56,750 nt of DNA, taken from positions 1 to 56,750 of the forward strand of contig NZ_DRGM01000173.1 in NCBI RefSeq assembly GCF_011050055.1, in the 5' to 3' direction. Positions 8,917 to 17,951 of this stretch are shown here, piece by piece. The number at the start of each line of letters is the position of its first letter. Positions within the stretch are counted from its first letter, which is position 1. A program made the translations under genes and the position numbers. This stretch comes from Pseudoalteromonas prydzensis (GTDB taxonomy: Bacteria > Pseudomonadota > Gammaproteobacteria > Enterobacterales > Alteromonadaceae). A model generated the notes under the pieces. It made no database searches. It had not been told where the DNA came from and worked only from the letters and a program-made list of their open reading frames with translations.

Positions 8917-9214
8917 ATTTAGTTGCTGATTGTCCTAAGTAAGCACTTAGTTTATCAATGAGCTGATCTTGTTGTTGTTGTTCAACGTTTTGCTGCGTTT
9001 TTGCTTCAAGTAACTCGTGGCTAATATTCAAGGCGGCCATTAATAAGGCTTTTTGATCATTGCGTACTGTTGAGCGTTGCTTCATTTGTTCAACCAAGTC
9101 ATTTAAGTATTTGGCCGATGCAATGAGGGCATCTTCTTGTCCAGCAGGGCAAGCAAATTGCTGCTCTTTACCAAGCAACTCAACGGTGACTCGCTGGTTT
9201 TGCAGCTCAGACAT
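8915..9214 (-). CDS. zapA: Cell division protein ZapA
   Basis: 99 residues, the usual ZapA length. The N-terminal part (VTVELLGKEQQFACPAGQE) is the conserved globular domain and the rest is a long helix for dimer and tetramer coiled coils. ZapA binds FtsZ and bundles protofilaments at the division site. Its ATG overlaps the stop of the upstream TIGR02449 gene by one base (TAATG), so the pair is translationally coupled. In many gammaproteobacteria the 6S RNA gene follows zapA; here a terminator follows directly and no 6S RNA was recognised. Confidence 0.92.
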   Translation of the reverse strand: MSELQNQRVTVELLGKEQQFACPAGQEDALIASAKYLNDLVEQMKQRSTVRNDQKALLMAALNISHELLEAKTQQNVEQQQQDQLIDKLSAYLGQSATK

Positions 9215-9480
9215 TAGCTAGCCTGTTGGACGCTTTGTAGCTTCTCGAGTAAACCAGTTAAAGTTGTACTGGTGTCTTTTTGTTTTTCTTCACTTTCAAG
9301 CACTTCAAGTTGAAGAATTTCATTTTCATCGATTAGCTTACTATTTTTATCTTTAAGCTCGTTAACCTGAGCTTGTAGTTGGGAATTTTGACCAATTAAT
9401 TGGTCGATCAATTGTTCTAGTTGAGAAAGGGTATCGTTATTCATTAAGGCGCTCATAAAACTGTGATTATTGTCATGCAA
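9214..9480 (-). CDS. TIGR02449 family coiled-coil protein (ZapB-like)
   Basis: 88 residues, nearly all helical heptads (QLEQLIDQLIGQNSQLQAQV and on), rich in Gln, Leu and Glu. This small coiled-coil family sits immediately upstream of zapA in many gammaproteobacteria and is thought to work with it in division. The start is uncertain: later Met codons at residues 9 and 13 would give a protein closer to the family length. The one-base overlap with zapA supports coordinated expression. Confidence 0.8.
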   Translation of the reverse strand: MHDNNHSFMSALMNNDTLSQLEQLIDQLIGQNSQLQAQVNELKDKNSKLIDENEILQLEVLESEEKQKDTSTTLTGLLEKLQSVQQAS

Positions 9481-9692
9481 ATGTAAAGCAAAGTTGCTTT
9501 ATATGCCAGCATTTACGTGTGTTTTAGCTGATTTTTATTTAATGTTAATGAGCTGTTCAGGCTAGCGGCTTATTTGTTCATAAGTGATTCACTTAATGAC
9601 CAGCAATTTATGACCCTGCGGGTTTTATGTTGTAGAATATAGCCAACTTCAATGGGTTTATTTAAATAAACCATTTATAGCGAAATAACATT

Positions 9693-10532
9693 ATGCTTAG
9701 TTATAGACACTCATTTCATGCTGGCAACCCAGCTGATGTGGTTAAACATTTGGTACTAGCTCAGGTATTAAGTTACCAGACACTCAAAGATAAGCCATTG
9801 GACTATATCGACACTCATTCAGGGGCTGGCTTTTTCGAATTAGCAGGCGCAGATGCGCAAAAGACCCAAGAATATCTTGATGGTATTGCTAAGCTTTATC
9901 AACATAACAGCGAACATCAAGAGCTAAATGATTATATCGAGTTGATCAAATCATTTAATGACACTGAGCAGCTAGCTTTTTATCCAGGTTCACCAAAAAT
10001 TGCCGAGCATTTTTTACGTCGCCAAGACAAGGGCTGGTTTTTTGAATTGCACCCGCGAGATTTAGCATTACTGCAAGAAAATATGAGCGGTAAACGTTCA
10101 ATACGAGTACGTGGTGAGAATGGCTTTGCGGGTCTAGTGGGGTTATTACCACCGGCTTCGCGCAGAGCATGTGTACTCATTGACCCTCCTTATGAAATTA
10201 AAGACGACTACGATACCGTTGTTAAAACCCTCACCAAGGCTTATCAGCGTTTTTCTACCGGCACTTATATGATTTGGTACCCAGTGGTTGATAGAGAGCG
10301 AATTGAGCGGATGGAACAGGGGTTAATAGCCTCAGGCATGCGTAATATACAATTATTTGAACTGGCAACGGAGGCGGATACTGAGGTGCACGGTATGACC
10401 GCATCGGGAATGATCGTAATTAACCCGCCGTGGAAGCTTAAACAAACCATGGATAAAATATTACCTGAACTGGTAAGTCTGTTAAGTGACTCGTCTGGTT
10501 TTTACCGTAGCGAACAATTGGTCGAAGAATAA
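9693..10532 (+). CDS. rlmJ: 23S rRNA (adenine(2030)-N(6))-methyltransferase RlmJ
   Basis: 279 residues. The start MLSYRHSFHAGNPADVVKH and the segment DYIDTHSGAGFFEL are diagnostic for the RlmJ (former YhiR/DUF519) family. The catalytic IDPPYE motif of N6-adenine methyltransferases follows, and the SAM site lies in the N-terminal half. The enzyme methylates one adenine of 23S rRNA before 50S assembly. It is a single-gene unit, divergent from the zapA pair and closed by a strong terminator. Confidence 0.95.
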   Translation: MLSYRHSFHAGNPADVVKHLVLAQVLSYQTLKDKPLDYIDTHSGAGFFELAGADAQKTQEYLDGIAKLYQHNSEHQELNDYIELIKSFNDTEQLAFYPGSPKIAEHFLRRQDKGWFFELHPRDLALLQENMSGKRSIRVRGENGFAGLVGLLPPASRRACVLIDPPYEIKDDYDTVVKTLTKAYQRFSTGTYMIWYPVVDRERIERMEQGLIASGMRNIQLFELATEADTEVHGMTASGMIVINPPWKLKQTMDKILPELVSLLSDSSGFYRSEQLVEE

Positions 10533-10535
10533 ACT

Positions 10536-10562
10536 AAAACGCCCAGCAGAGCTGGGCGTTTT
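10536..10562. terminator. Intrinsic terminator after rlmJ
   Basis: A 12-bp perfect stem (AAAACGCCCAGC and GCTGGGCGTTTT) with the loop AGA begins 4 bases after the rlmJ stop. It can serve the convergent YbaY-META lipoprotein gene too. Confidence 0.92.
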
Positions 10563-10583
10563 ATTAATAGCTAAGCGCTTTAT

Positions 10584-11396
10584 TTAAAAGTAAGTTGCTT
10601 TAAAAGTAGCAAGCTCTTTTCCTTGTTGATCTTTCAAGCTGAGAGATTCACCCTTAATTTCCCATTGCGCAGTATTTTGTAACACTGCTGACATCGCCGC
10701 TTCTTGTTCCATACCTTTAAAGCACATTTTCTTTGTGCTGGCTTGCGGGCTAAATTTCAGTGTTTGCTGCTCTACTTGATAGCTACCAGTAAAGTTATTA
10801 CAACCTAAAAAGCCATGGCTTTTGTTATCGGCGCTAAATTGAATAAAGGGTTCTTTTGTGTCAACCGTGACTTTTTCGCCATTTAAGGTAATTGCTTTGA
10901 AATAGGTATTTACTAAATCGACATTAGGCTTTTGCGGCGCAACTTTAGACACGATTACTTCATAAGGTGCAGCTTGTTGTGATTGCTCAAATGGATTGTT
11001 ATGTGTAGTGCTTACGTATAATAGTTGGTCTTGATTGGTGATCCGTGCCATCACACTGTAGCGGTGGCGCTGATCCATTTTACTTTTATCATAGCTAAGC
11101 TCTACCGTATAAGGTGGTGCGCCATTGATATCAATTGTTTGTTGACTAATTATTTCTGCTTCAGTATCCATTTTTGACACGTCAGCTAAAGTCACAGTGA
11201 GTTGTGAACCTGGACGTAGCATGCTGCGATCAAGGTAGCTAACTTGTGTGGTTAAAGTGGCCATAGCTGCATCTTCAATAGTTTGTTTGATTGGTTCAGG
11301 TTGGTTTTGACATCCTGAAAGCACAACAGCACTGCTGGCTAATAGACTAATACCAACAATCGATTTTAACATTGCATTTGGTTTATGTAATAGCAT
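10584..11396 (-). CDS. Lipoprotein with YbaY and META (HslJ-like) domains
   Basis: 270 residues. The signal peptide ends at a lipobox VVLSGCQN (Cys29). Residues about 45-155 match the YbaY beta-sandwich (VSYLDRSMLRPGSQLTVTLA and PPYTVELSYD), and about 165-270 form a META domain with GFLGCNNFTGSY and the second Cys in KKMCFKG, as in HslJ. Both domains occur in envelope lipoproteins linked to stress or drug tolerance, but no activity is known. The start at 11396 has AAGGAA at good spacing. It is a monocistronic unit by position. Confidence 0.82.
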   Translation of the reverse strand: MLLHKPNAMLKSIVGISLLASSAVVLSGCQNQPEPIKQTIEDAAMATLTTQVSYLDRSMLRPGSQLTVTLADVSKMDTEAEIISQQTIDINGAPPYTVELSYDKSKMDQRHRYSVMARITNQDQLLYVSTTHNNPFEQSQQAAPYEVIVSKVAPQKPNVDLVNTYFKAITLNGEKVTVDTKEPFIQFSADNKSHGFLGCNNFTGSYQVEQQTLKFSPQASTKKMCFKGMEQEAAMSAVLQNTAQWEIKGESLSLKDQQGKELATFKATYF

Positions 11397-11502
11397 GGCT
11401 TATTCCTTGATCAGAATTGAATCGGTGGATGTTTGAACTGTGCTAAGTGTACAGCGTATTTACTTAATCACAGCTTAATTGTATTAGCTGTTATTTAAGC
11501 AC

Positions 11503-11529
11503 AAAAAAAGGCGCATCAATGCACCTTTT
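11503..11529 (-). terminator. Intrinsic terminator after yjdM
   Basis: Read on the minus strand, AAAAGGTGCA, a TTGA loop and TGCGCCTTTT (one mismatch) are followed by a run of seven T. It lies 18 bp past the yjdM stop. Confidence 0.8.
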
Positions 11530-11546
11530 GTAAAGCAAATATGCGG

Positions 11547-12113
11547 TTATTTTTTTACAAACTTTGTTAAAATAACAATACGCTGGCCGTCAACACGTCC
11601 TTCTATATGTTCAGGATTACTGGTTAAGCCAATGTTACGAACAGCAGTACCACGTTTCGCGGTTAAGCTACTACCTTTAACATCTAAATCTTTAATCAGT
11701 GTGACTGTATCGCCGGCTTGCAGTACAACGCCATTGCTATCAACATGTTTAATGTCATCATTTTCGGCAAGTACTTTTTTAGCCCATGCTAGCGTATCTT
11801 CTTCAAGGTAGATCATATCTAGCGCATCTTGTGCCCAACCATTGTCAGCAGCTAAACGGGTTAGCATTCGATAAGCAACCACTTGCACCGCAGGTGTTTG
11901 GCTCCACATGCTGTCGTTTAAGCAATGCCAATGAATTGGGGTAATATCAGTGCTGTTTTCAACTTGGTCTTTACAGGTTTGGCAGGTATAAATGCATTTA
12001 TCTGAATGAGCTTCAGTGACAGGTGGCACCTCGTATACAGAAAGATTTTCAGTCGCAGCGCATAACTCACATTGGTTATTGCTGCGTTCAACTAAGGCTT
12101 GTTCTATGCTCAT
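11547..12113 (-). CDS. yjdM: PhnA/YjdM domain zinc-ribbon protein
   Basis: 188 residues. An N-terminal zinc ribbon with CELC and CQTC pairs is followed by an HWHCLNDSMW region and a C-terminal PhnA/SH3-like domain (QAGDTVTLIKDLDVKGSS, GTAVRNIGLT, EGRVDGQRIVILTKFVKK). E. coli YjdM was once named PhnA, but phosphonoacetate hydrolase activity belongs to a different protein, so the function is unknown. It is a stand-alone gene with its own terminator. Confidence 0.88.
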   Translation of the reverse strand: MSIEQALVERSNNQCELCAATENLSVYEVPPVTEAHSDKCIYTCQTCKDQVENSTDITPIHWHCLNDSMWSQTPAVQVVAYRMLTRLAADNGWAQDALDMIYLEEDTLAWAKKVLAENDDIKHVDSNGVVLQAGDTVTLIKDLDVKGSSLTAKRGTAVRNIGLTSNPEHIEGRVDGQRIVILTKFVKK

Positions 12114-12373
12114 ATCGGGCTCTTTTTGGGAGGTTAACTCAAAGGTAAGCCGTTATTATACTCAATTGTAGAGCAAATTAGAACATATCCATCATTTATG
12201 TGTGGGTATAGTGGTTGTTTTAGGTTAAGGTGATTTTGCTGACATATAGCCGAATGAGCTTGATTGCTTGATGGTTAAGTTTAGGTAAGCTGAAAAAACT
12301 TTACTATACTGAGTCGATAAAACAACAACAATTTAGCTGGCATGAGTCGCTAGAATTATTAGCAGGAAATAAT

Positions 12374-13648
12374 ATGCTGAATACGCAGATAATAGCGAAT
12401 GCACCAAACCTTGTTACCCAATATATAGCAAGGCAGCCCATTTTTAATGCTGACACAGGCATTTATGCGTACGAATTACTTTATCGAGATTCGAGTAATA
12501 ACGCATTCCCTGTTGGCACAACGGATGGTCAAGCGACTGGGCGGTTGTTTTTTAACGCTTTAATGCTTATTGGCATAAGTAAACTTACTGCGAACCAACG
12601 CGCTTTTATAAACCTTTCTTCAGATGCTCTGTTAGACGATTTCCCTAAATTATTGCAACCAGATAGCGCGGTAATAGAAATTGTTGAACGAGCCGGCAAC
12701 ATCGATAAAGTGACCAATCGAGTTACGGCTCTAAAAAAAGATGGCTATACTTTTGCTCTCGATGATTATGATGGAGACGATAAATGGGAGCCATTATTAC
12801 ATTTAGTTGACTATATAAAGCTTGAAGTTGAAGCGCCCATCATTAAAACCAATATGCTGTTAAAAAAGCTAAAACGTCGTTTTCCTGATGTAAAAATCAT
12901 AGTTGAGCGTATTGAAACCCATGAACAATTTATGATTTTAAAAAACGCTGGGTGTGATTACTTTCAAGGCTTCTTTTTCGCGCGTCCAGAAATGCTCACT
13001 TACCATAATGTTGAGCCATCTAAATTTGCTGTGTTTGATTTACTGCGTTGTACGTCGCGCCAAGATCTTAACTTTGACGAAGTGCATCAGCGGGTTGCTA
13101 AAGATGTTGGTTTAACTGCTCGTATTCTTAAATTAGTGAATGCGCGCTCTAGTAATCAAAATTTAGTGATCACCTCTATTTCACAAGCGGTTATTTATTT
13201 AGGTGAAGACGCAATTCGCCAGTTTGTGCGAGTGCTCGCGCTAAGTGAATTAGGGGTTGATAAACCCAGTGAGTTAACTAAATTGGGTTTAATCCGGGCA
13301 CAATTTATGTTGCTTATACTAGAGCCCGGCGGTAAAGAAATGGCTGAGCGAGGTTACTTAGTTGGTTTAATGTCAGTGCTCGATGCCATTTTAAATATGG
13401 AACTCGATGTTATCGCAAAAGAGTTTTGTTTAGGGGATGATTTATCCAGCGCACTGCTTAGTTTTAATGGCATGCTAGGTACTACGTTACAACTAGCTCG
13501 TGCAGTGGAGGATGATAACTGGCCATTCGCGGTTAAATTATTGGAAACTATTCGTCCTGCATCTGAAATTGATATTGTCTATAACGCTATGTTTGCAGCG
13601 CGTCAGTATGGGGATGAGGTTTTAGCCTCAATTATTGAACAAGCGTAA
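12374..13648 (+). CDS. EAL-HDOD two-domain signalling protein with degenerate EAL
   Basis: 424 residues. The N-terminal part (about 17-215) has the EAL phosphodiesterase fold but the signature is YELLYR, the DDFG loop is LDDYDGD, and only the YFQGFFFARP end is well kept, so c-di-GMP hydrolysis is unlikely. An HDOD domain follows (LLRCTSRQDLNFDEVHQRV, DVGLTARILKLVNA, ITSISQAVIYLGEDAIRQFV). This pair is the YuxH/CdgJ architecture, which in Vibrio affects motility. AGGA precedes the ATG. The upstream 260 bp hold a possible -10 TATACT at 12305 with a poor -35 box. Confidence 0.9.
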   Translation: MLNTQIIANAPNLVTQYIARQPIFNADTGIYAYELLYRDSSNNAFPVGTTDGQATGRLFFNALMLIGISKLTANQRAFINLSSDALLDDFPKLLQPDSAVIEIVERAGNIDKVTNRVTALKKDGYTFALDDYDGDDKWEPLLHLVDYIKLEVEAPIIKTNMLLKKLKRRFPDVKIIVERIETHEQFMILKNAGCDYFQGFFFARPEMLTYHNVEPSKFAVFDLLRCTSRQDLNFDEVHQRVAKDVGLTARILKLVNARSSNQNLVITSISQAVIYLGEDAIRQFVRVLALSELGVDKPSELTKLGLIRAQFMLLILEPGGKEMAERGYLVGLMSVLDAILNMELDVIAKEFCLGDDLSSALLSFNGMLGTTLQLARAVEDDNWPFAVKLLETIRPASEIDIVYNAMFAARQYGDEVLASIIEQA

Positions 13649-13696
13649 CGGCTTGAGTATGATGCGCCATCAGCCATATTATTTTAAAGATTTATT

Positions 13697-14305
13697 ATGC
13701 GTTTAGTACTGCCCATCATCACGATTTTAATTGCGCTAGCACTATTGTTGCCAGGCGTTACTCAGCCTGTGTTGACTCTGGAAGGTAAAATAGATAAATC
13801 AAAACTAGCACAAACTGGCATTGCAATGCTGGCTGATGGGGGCGACCGCAATACCCGTAATATGCTTATGATGGCTTCTAGCATGTTAGGCTTTGATAAG
13901 CTTGAAGGTGAAATTAGTGCCTACCAAAAAACACGCAGTATTTGGGGCACGGTTAATGAACTGGCCAATAACAAAAACTACTTAGTGGCAGCGTTGGTGG
14001 CATTGTTTTCAATTGTGATCCCAACCTTAAAATTATTGATGCAATTGCTCTATATTTTTTTACCAGTGAATAAATTTAAGCGCATGCTCGGTCAATTAAT
14101 ACAAGGCTTAAGTAAGTGGAGCATGGTTGATGTATTTGTGATTGCCTTGATAGTGGCATATCTTGCCGGTAACGCCGATGGCCAAATGGGTGAACTGATC
14201 AACATGCACGCCGAACTTGGCAACGGTTTTTGGTATTTCACCGGCTATTGTTTATTTGCCATCGCTGCAAGCAGCTTAATAAAAACAGATATAAAAAGTA
14301 GTTAA
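13697..14305 (+). CDS. Paraquat-inducible protein A (PqiA)-like inner-membrane protein
   Basis: 202 residues with about four membrane segments (about 4-20, 95-125, 150-170, 180-197). The segment KWSMVDVFVIALIVAYLAG is the hallmark of the PqiA domain, of which this protein has one copy, whereas E. coli PqiA has two. PqiA-type proteins work with MCE proteins in lipid traffic between membranes, but no pqiB neighbour is present here. The ribosome site is weak (AAAGA). Confidence 0.8.
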   Translation: MRLVLPIITILIALALLLPGVTQPVLTLEGKIDKSKLAQTGIAMLADGGDRNTRNMLMMASSMLGFDKLEGEISAYQKTRSIWGTVNELANNKNYLVAALVALFSIVIPTLKLLMQLLYIFLPVNKFKRMLGQLIQGLSKWSMVDVFVIALIVAYLAGNADGQMGELINMHAELGNGFWYFTGYCLFAIAASSLIKTDIKSS

Positions 14306-14340
14306 ACGTTTGTGTTAACCAATTAGTTGTCATAAACTTC

Positions 14341-14420
14341 CCTAGAACCTAGAACCTAGAACCTAGAACCTAGAACCTAGAACCTAGAACCTAGAACCTA
14401 GAACCTAGAACCTAGAACCT
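14341..14420. repeat. Heptamer tandem repeat CCTAGAA, 11.4 copies
   Basis: Eleven exact units of CCTAGAA plus CCT, ending 20 bp before the start of the copper operon leader gene and so lying in its promoter region. The unit is identical to the array at 2061-2091, and AATTTATAA-like bases follow both arrays. No spacers are present, so this is a simple tandem repeat. Confidence 0.97.
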
Positions 14421-14440
14421 AATTTATAAAAGGCATTTTT

Positions 14441-14809
14441 TTGCAACGTATTTACCTTAGTTTATTGACCGTCATGTTGTTACTCACCTTAGTGGGTCAA
14501 GCTGTCGCGTCTGTAACTATGTCGTGTGAAATGCCTCATATGAGCCAATCTCAGTCACAAGCAACTGACATCGATGATATGCATCATGGCATGTCGGCAG
14601 GTATGATGAGCATGGATTGTTGCGATGATGATGCAACAAACAACCAAGAATGCGCTTGCCCAATGAGCGCCTGTAGTACTCACTCTATGCTGAGTATGAG
14701 TAGCTTATTTACCGCCGTGCTACTCAGTGCTGAAAAAGTACAACTCTATACCCCGCAAAACCAACACTATATAGCCAGCTCGCTATATCGCCCTCCTATG
14801 TCTGCCTAA
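14441..14809 (+). CDS. Small periplasmic Met/His/Cys-rich protein of the copper operon
   Basis: 122 residues from a TTG start that has AAAAGG seven bases upstream. A signal peptide (about 1-23, ending QAVAS) precedes a short mature part full of metal ligands: MSCEMPHMS, MHHGMSAGMMSMDCCDDD and CACPMSACSTHSM. This composition and the place at the head of a cusCBA-type operon suggest periplasmic copper binding or sensing, as in CopL-like proteins. No known fold is visible. Its promoter must lie within or just before the CCTAGAA array. Confidence 0.75.
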   Translation: MQRIYLSLLTVMLLLTLVGQAVASVTMSCEMPHMSQSQSQATDIDDMHHGMSAGMMSMDCCDDDATNNQECACPMSACSTHSMLSMSSLFTAVLLSAEKVQLYTPQNQHYIASSLYRPPMSA

Positions 14810-14906
14810 TTGCAGCATAGGTGTGTCTGAAATTTACTAAACCTTATTAAAAGCGCCTATTGCTGCCTCTAAATTAATCATTTTTTAATTTTTAGTGGAG
14901 TAAGTG

Positions 14907-16232
14907 ATGAATCACTTCGCAGTACTTAAAAGCAGTTTTTTAGCGCTGATGCTAACAACGGCAAGCTCAGTATACAGTAACGAACTGAGTCTAGAACAAG
15001 CGCTTAACTATGCCCTTGACAACGAACCTTGGCTGACGGCTAATAAATACCAACAAGCCGCTGTGCAAGCACAAAGCTTGGCCGCAGGTACTTTGCCGGA
15101 TCCAGTATTAACTTTGGGCTTAATGAATTTACCTACCGACGGTTTTGCTTTTGACCAAGAAGGCATGACCCAATTAAAAGTTGGCGTGAGCCAAATGTTT
15201 AGCCGTGGCGATAGCCTTGAACTCAAACAGCAGGCTTTAGCTCAGTCAGCGCAGCAATATCCCTGGCTAAGAGCTGACAGACTCGCTCAAGTTAAAACCA
15301 TTGTTATTGAATCTTGGCTCAATGCGTATCGCGCCCAGCAGAGTATTGCGTTAATTGAGCAAGATAAAGGCTTGTTCACACAATTAATCGACATTACTGA
15401 GTCGAGTTATGCCAGCTCAGTAGGTAAAACCCGCCAACAAGATATTATTCGTGCCCAGTTAGAGTTAACCCGCCTTGAAGATAAATTAGTGATGTTAGAG
15501 CAGCAGTTTGAAAGTGCCAAAAAGCGGATGGCACAATGGCTACCGATGAGTATGTTAACTCAACCTGTCAGCGCTAAACGGCATGATGTAGCGCCTTTAG
15601 TTGATTTTGCACAGCTTGAATTTGCACAGTTGATGCCATTATTAATGGCACACCCGGCGATTGTTGCTATCGATAAAACGGTGGCTGCCAAACAAATCGA
15701 AGTTGCCGTGGCTGAGCAAGGCTATAAACCGCAGCTTGGCGTGAATATGGGCTATGGCTATCGTGATGATACGCCAATGGGGGATTCCCGAGCGGATCTG
15801 TTTTCGGTTGGCATCAGCATCGATTTACCGCTGTTTACCGATAATCGTCAAGATCAACAGGTTAATGCAGCCATTGCCATGGCCGAATCAGTGAAAACTG
15901 AGAAGTTGATCGCATTACAAAAGCTAAAAGGCATGTACTTCAAAGAGTTTAGCCAGCTTGCACGGCTACAACAGCGTGACGCACTTTATCAAACTAAGTT
16001 ATTGCCACAAATGGCTGAGCAAGCACAAGCCACGTTAAATGCTTATACCCGTGATGATGGTAACTTTTCAGAAGTAATGCGTGCGCGTATCAGCGAACTT
16101 AACGCCAAAATTGATGCGTTAAATATAGAGATTGATCAGCAAATTATTATTGCTCGCTTGAATTATTACGCTAGCAGCAAAGATGCTGCTGTGATGGCTG
16201 AGCTATTAGCAGGAGAGCACAATGAACACTAA
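14907..16232 (+). CDS. cusC: TolC-family outer-membrane channel of copper/silver efflux (CusC-like)
   Basis: About 441 residues with a signal peptide (to about SSVYS). The two outer membrane efflux repeats are seen as long Ala/Gln/Leu-rich helices with LSLEQALNYALDNEPWL at the start of the first and AAKQIEVAVAEQGYKPQLGV at the second. It forms the outer-membrane exit duct for the CusBA pump. I prefer ATG 14907 over GTG 14904 because GGAG at 14897 is then six bases away. The end overlaps cusB by 11 bp. Confidence 0.88.
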   Translation: MNHFAVLKSSFLALMLTTASSVYSNELSLEQALNYALDNEPWLTANKYQQAAVQAQSLAAGTLPDPVLTLGLMNLPTDGFAFDQEGMTQLKVGVSQMFSRGDSLELKQQALAQSAQQYPWLRADRLAQVKTIVIESWLNAYRAQQSIALIEQDKGLFTQLIDITESSYASSVGKTRQQDIIRAQLELTRLEDKLVMLEQQFESAKKRMAQWLPMSMLTQPVSAKRHDVAPLVDFAQLEFAQLMPLLMAHPAIVAIDKTVAAKQIEVAVAEQGYKPQLGVNMGYGYRDDTPMGDSRADLFSVGISIDLPLFTDNRQDQQVNAAIAMAESVKTEKLIALQKLKGMYFKEFSQLARLQQRDALYQTKLLPQMAEQAQATLNAYTRDDGNFSEVMRARISELNAKIDALNIEIDQQIIIARLNYYASSKDAAVMAELLAGEHNEH

Positions 16233-17943
16233 TTTAAAATTGCTTATCGCAGCATTAGTAGGCGCAGGAATTGCGGCAACTGGCTTTACTTTAATGAATG
16301 AACCAGCTGAATCGGTACATGCTAGTACAGAGCAAAAGCCACTGTACTGGGTTGCGCCTATGGATAGTAATTATCGTCGCGATGAACCAGGGCTTTCACC
16401 AATGGGCATGGATTTAGTGCCTGTGTATGCTGAAGGAGCTGAGCACAATCAAGATGGCCCCGGTGCGGTTACAATCTCCCCTGCAGTTGTTAATAACTTA
16501 GGGGTTAGAACGGCTAAAGTACAGCTCAAAGCACTGCAAAGTGAAGTAAAAACCGTTGGCTACGTGCAATATAATCAAGATCAGTTAGTGCACATACACC
16601 CGCGTGTAGAAGGCTGGATAGAAACGCTGTACGTTAAAGCCGCTGGAGATCAGGTAAAACAAGGGGAACCGCTGTATACCTTATATTCACCGCAACTGGT
16701 AAATGCTCAAGAAGAATTTGTCCTGGCTGTAAACCGTAATAATACCGTGCTTATTCGTGCGGCAAAAGCGCGCTTAAAAGCACTGAATGTGTCGGATGGT
16801 TTTGTCGAGCGCTTACAAGCTAATAAAAAGGTGATGCAAAATATTACCTTCTACGCGCGCCAAAGTGGAGTGGTTGATGAGCTTAATGTGCGCGAAGGTT
16901 TTTATGTCAAACCGGGCACCTCGATGATGAGTATCGCTCAATTGGATGAAGTGTGGGTAGAAGCCGAAGTGTTTGAACGCCAAGTCGAACTTATTAAAGT
17001 GGGCTTACCAGTTACCATGACGCTTGATTACATTACCGGACAAAGCTGGCGCGGTAAGGTTGATTATATTTACCCAACACTGGATGCCAAAAACCGTACT
17101 TTGCGGGTGCGTTTACGCTTTAATAACCAAGATCACCAGCTAAAACCGAATATGTTCGCACAAGTGAGCATTCATGCCAAAGCAGCTGAGCAACAACTTA
17201 TAGTACCTAAAGAAGCAGTGATCCGTACAGGCAGCCAAGATCGCGTTGTTATTGCTTTAGGCGAAGGGCGCTTTAAATCGGTGGCAGTCGAGCTTGGCCG
17301 TAGCGATAGTCATGATGCGGTTATTTTAGCGGGCGTTAAAGCCGATGATGAAGTGGTAACGTCAGCACAATTCTTATTGGATTCTGAATCCAGCAAAAGC
17401 TCTGATTTTAAGCGCATGCAAACACCAGCAGCGGTCACTAGTGTGTGGGGCAAAGGGGTGGTTAATAGTGTAATGGCAGATCAGCGTAAGGTGAATATCA
17501 ACCACGACCCTATTGAAGAGCTGGATTGGCCCAGCATGACCATGGACTTTACGGTTGCCGAGAGCGTTGATTTTAAAGCGCTACAAGCCGAGCAAACACT
17601 GCATTTTGAGCTAACTAAAAATGCTGATGGCAGTTACACGATAAGCGCTATTCATATAATGGATTCCACCCATATGATGAATGAAGCTGACAACATGGCG
17701 ACCGTAATAGGCACTATTAACAGTATTGATAAAGCCCAGCGCACAGCCAATATTAGTCGTGGTGCAATTGAAAAATGGAATCGAGATCCGGCCACTATGG
17801 ACTTTATGTTTGCTGAACATATTGATTTAAACCCTCTTGCGGCGCAGCAACAGCTGACATTTACCTTTAGTGTGCAACACGGTGAATTCGTGATCCAGCG
17901 TATTGATGCTGCATCAAGCATGCAATCACACAGTGGTCACTAG
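16222..17943 (+). CDS. cusB: RND periplasmic adaptor CusB with heavy-metal domain and two C-terminal CusF-like domains
   Basis: 573 residues, longer than E. coli CusB (about 400). After a signal anchor, a heavy-metal-binding motif lies at about 43-70 (YWVAPMDSNYRRDEPG, SPMGMDLVPVY). The lipoyl/hairpin/beta-barrel adaptor core spans about 80-390. Two CusF-like beta-barrels follow. The first (about 410-475) keeps the copper ligands His, Trp, Met, Met (NINHDP and DWPSMTMDF). The second (about 485-565) has lost most of them (NISRGA, RDPATMDF). The adaptor joins CusA to CusC and here may carry its own copper chaperone. It overlaps cusC and is 8 bp from cusA. Confidence 0.9.
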   Translation: MNTNLKLLIAALVGAGIAATGFTLMNEPAESVHASTEQKPLYWVAPMDSNYRRDEPGLSPMGMDLVPVYAEGAEHNQDGPGAVTISPAVVNNLGVRTAKVQLKALQSEVKTVGYVQYNQDQLVHIHPRVEGWIETLYVKAAGDQVKQGEPLYTLYSPQLVNAQEEFVLAVNRNNTVLIRAAKARLKALNVSDGFVERLQANKKVMQNITFYARQSGVVDELNVREGFYVKPGTSMMSIAQLDEVWVEAEVFERQVELIKVGLPVTMTLDYITGQSWRGKVDYIYPTLDAKNRTLRVRLRFNNQDHQLKPNMFAQVSIHAKAAEQQLIVPKEAVIRTGSQDRVVIALGEGRFKSVAVELGRSDSHDAVILAGVKADDEVVTSAQFLLDSESSKSSDFKRMQTPAAVTSVWGKGVVNSVMADQRKVNINHDPIEELDWPSMTMDFTVAESVDFKALQAEQTLHFELTKNADGSYTISAIHIMDSTHMMNEADNMATVIGTINSIDKAQRTANISRGAIEKWNRDPATMDFMFAEHIDLNPLAAQQQLTFTFSVQHGEFVIQRIDAASSMQSHSGH

Positions 17944-17951
17944 GGGGCATT

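Noticed and set aside
14341..14420. CRISPR-like repetitive array
   Set aside because: The units are seven bases, directly abutting and without spacers; no cas gene is near. It is a simple tandem repeat.
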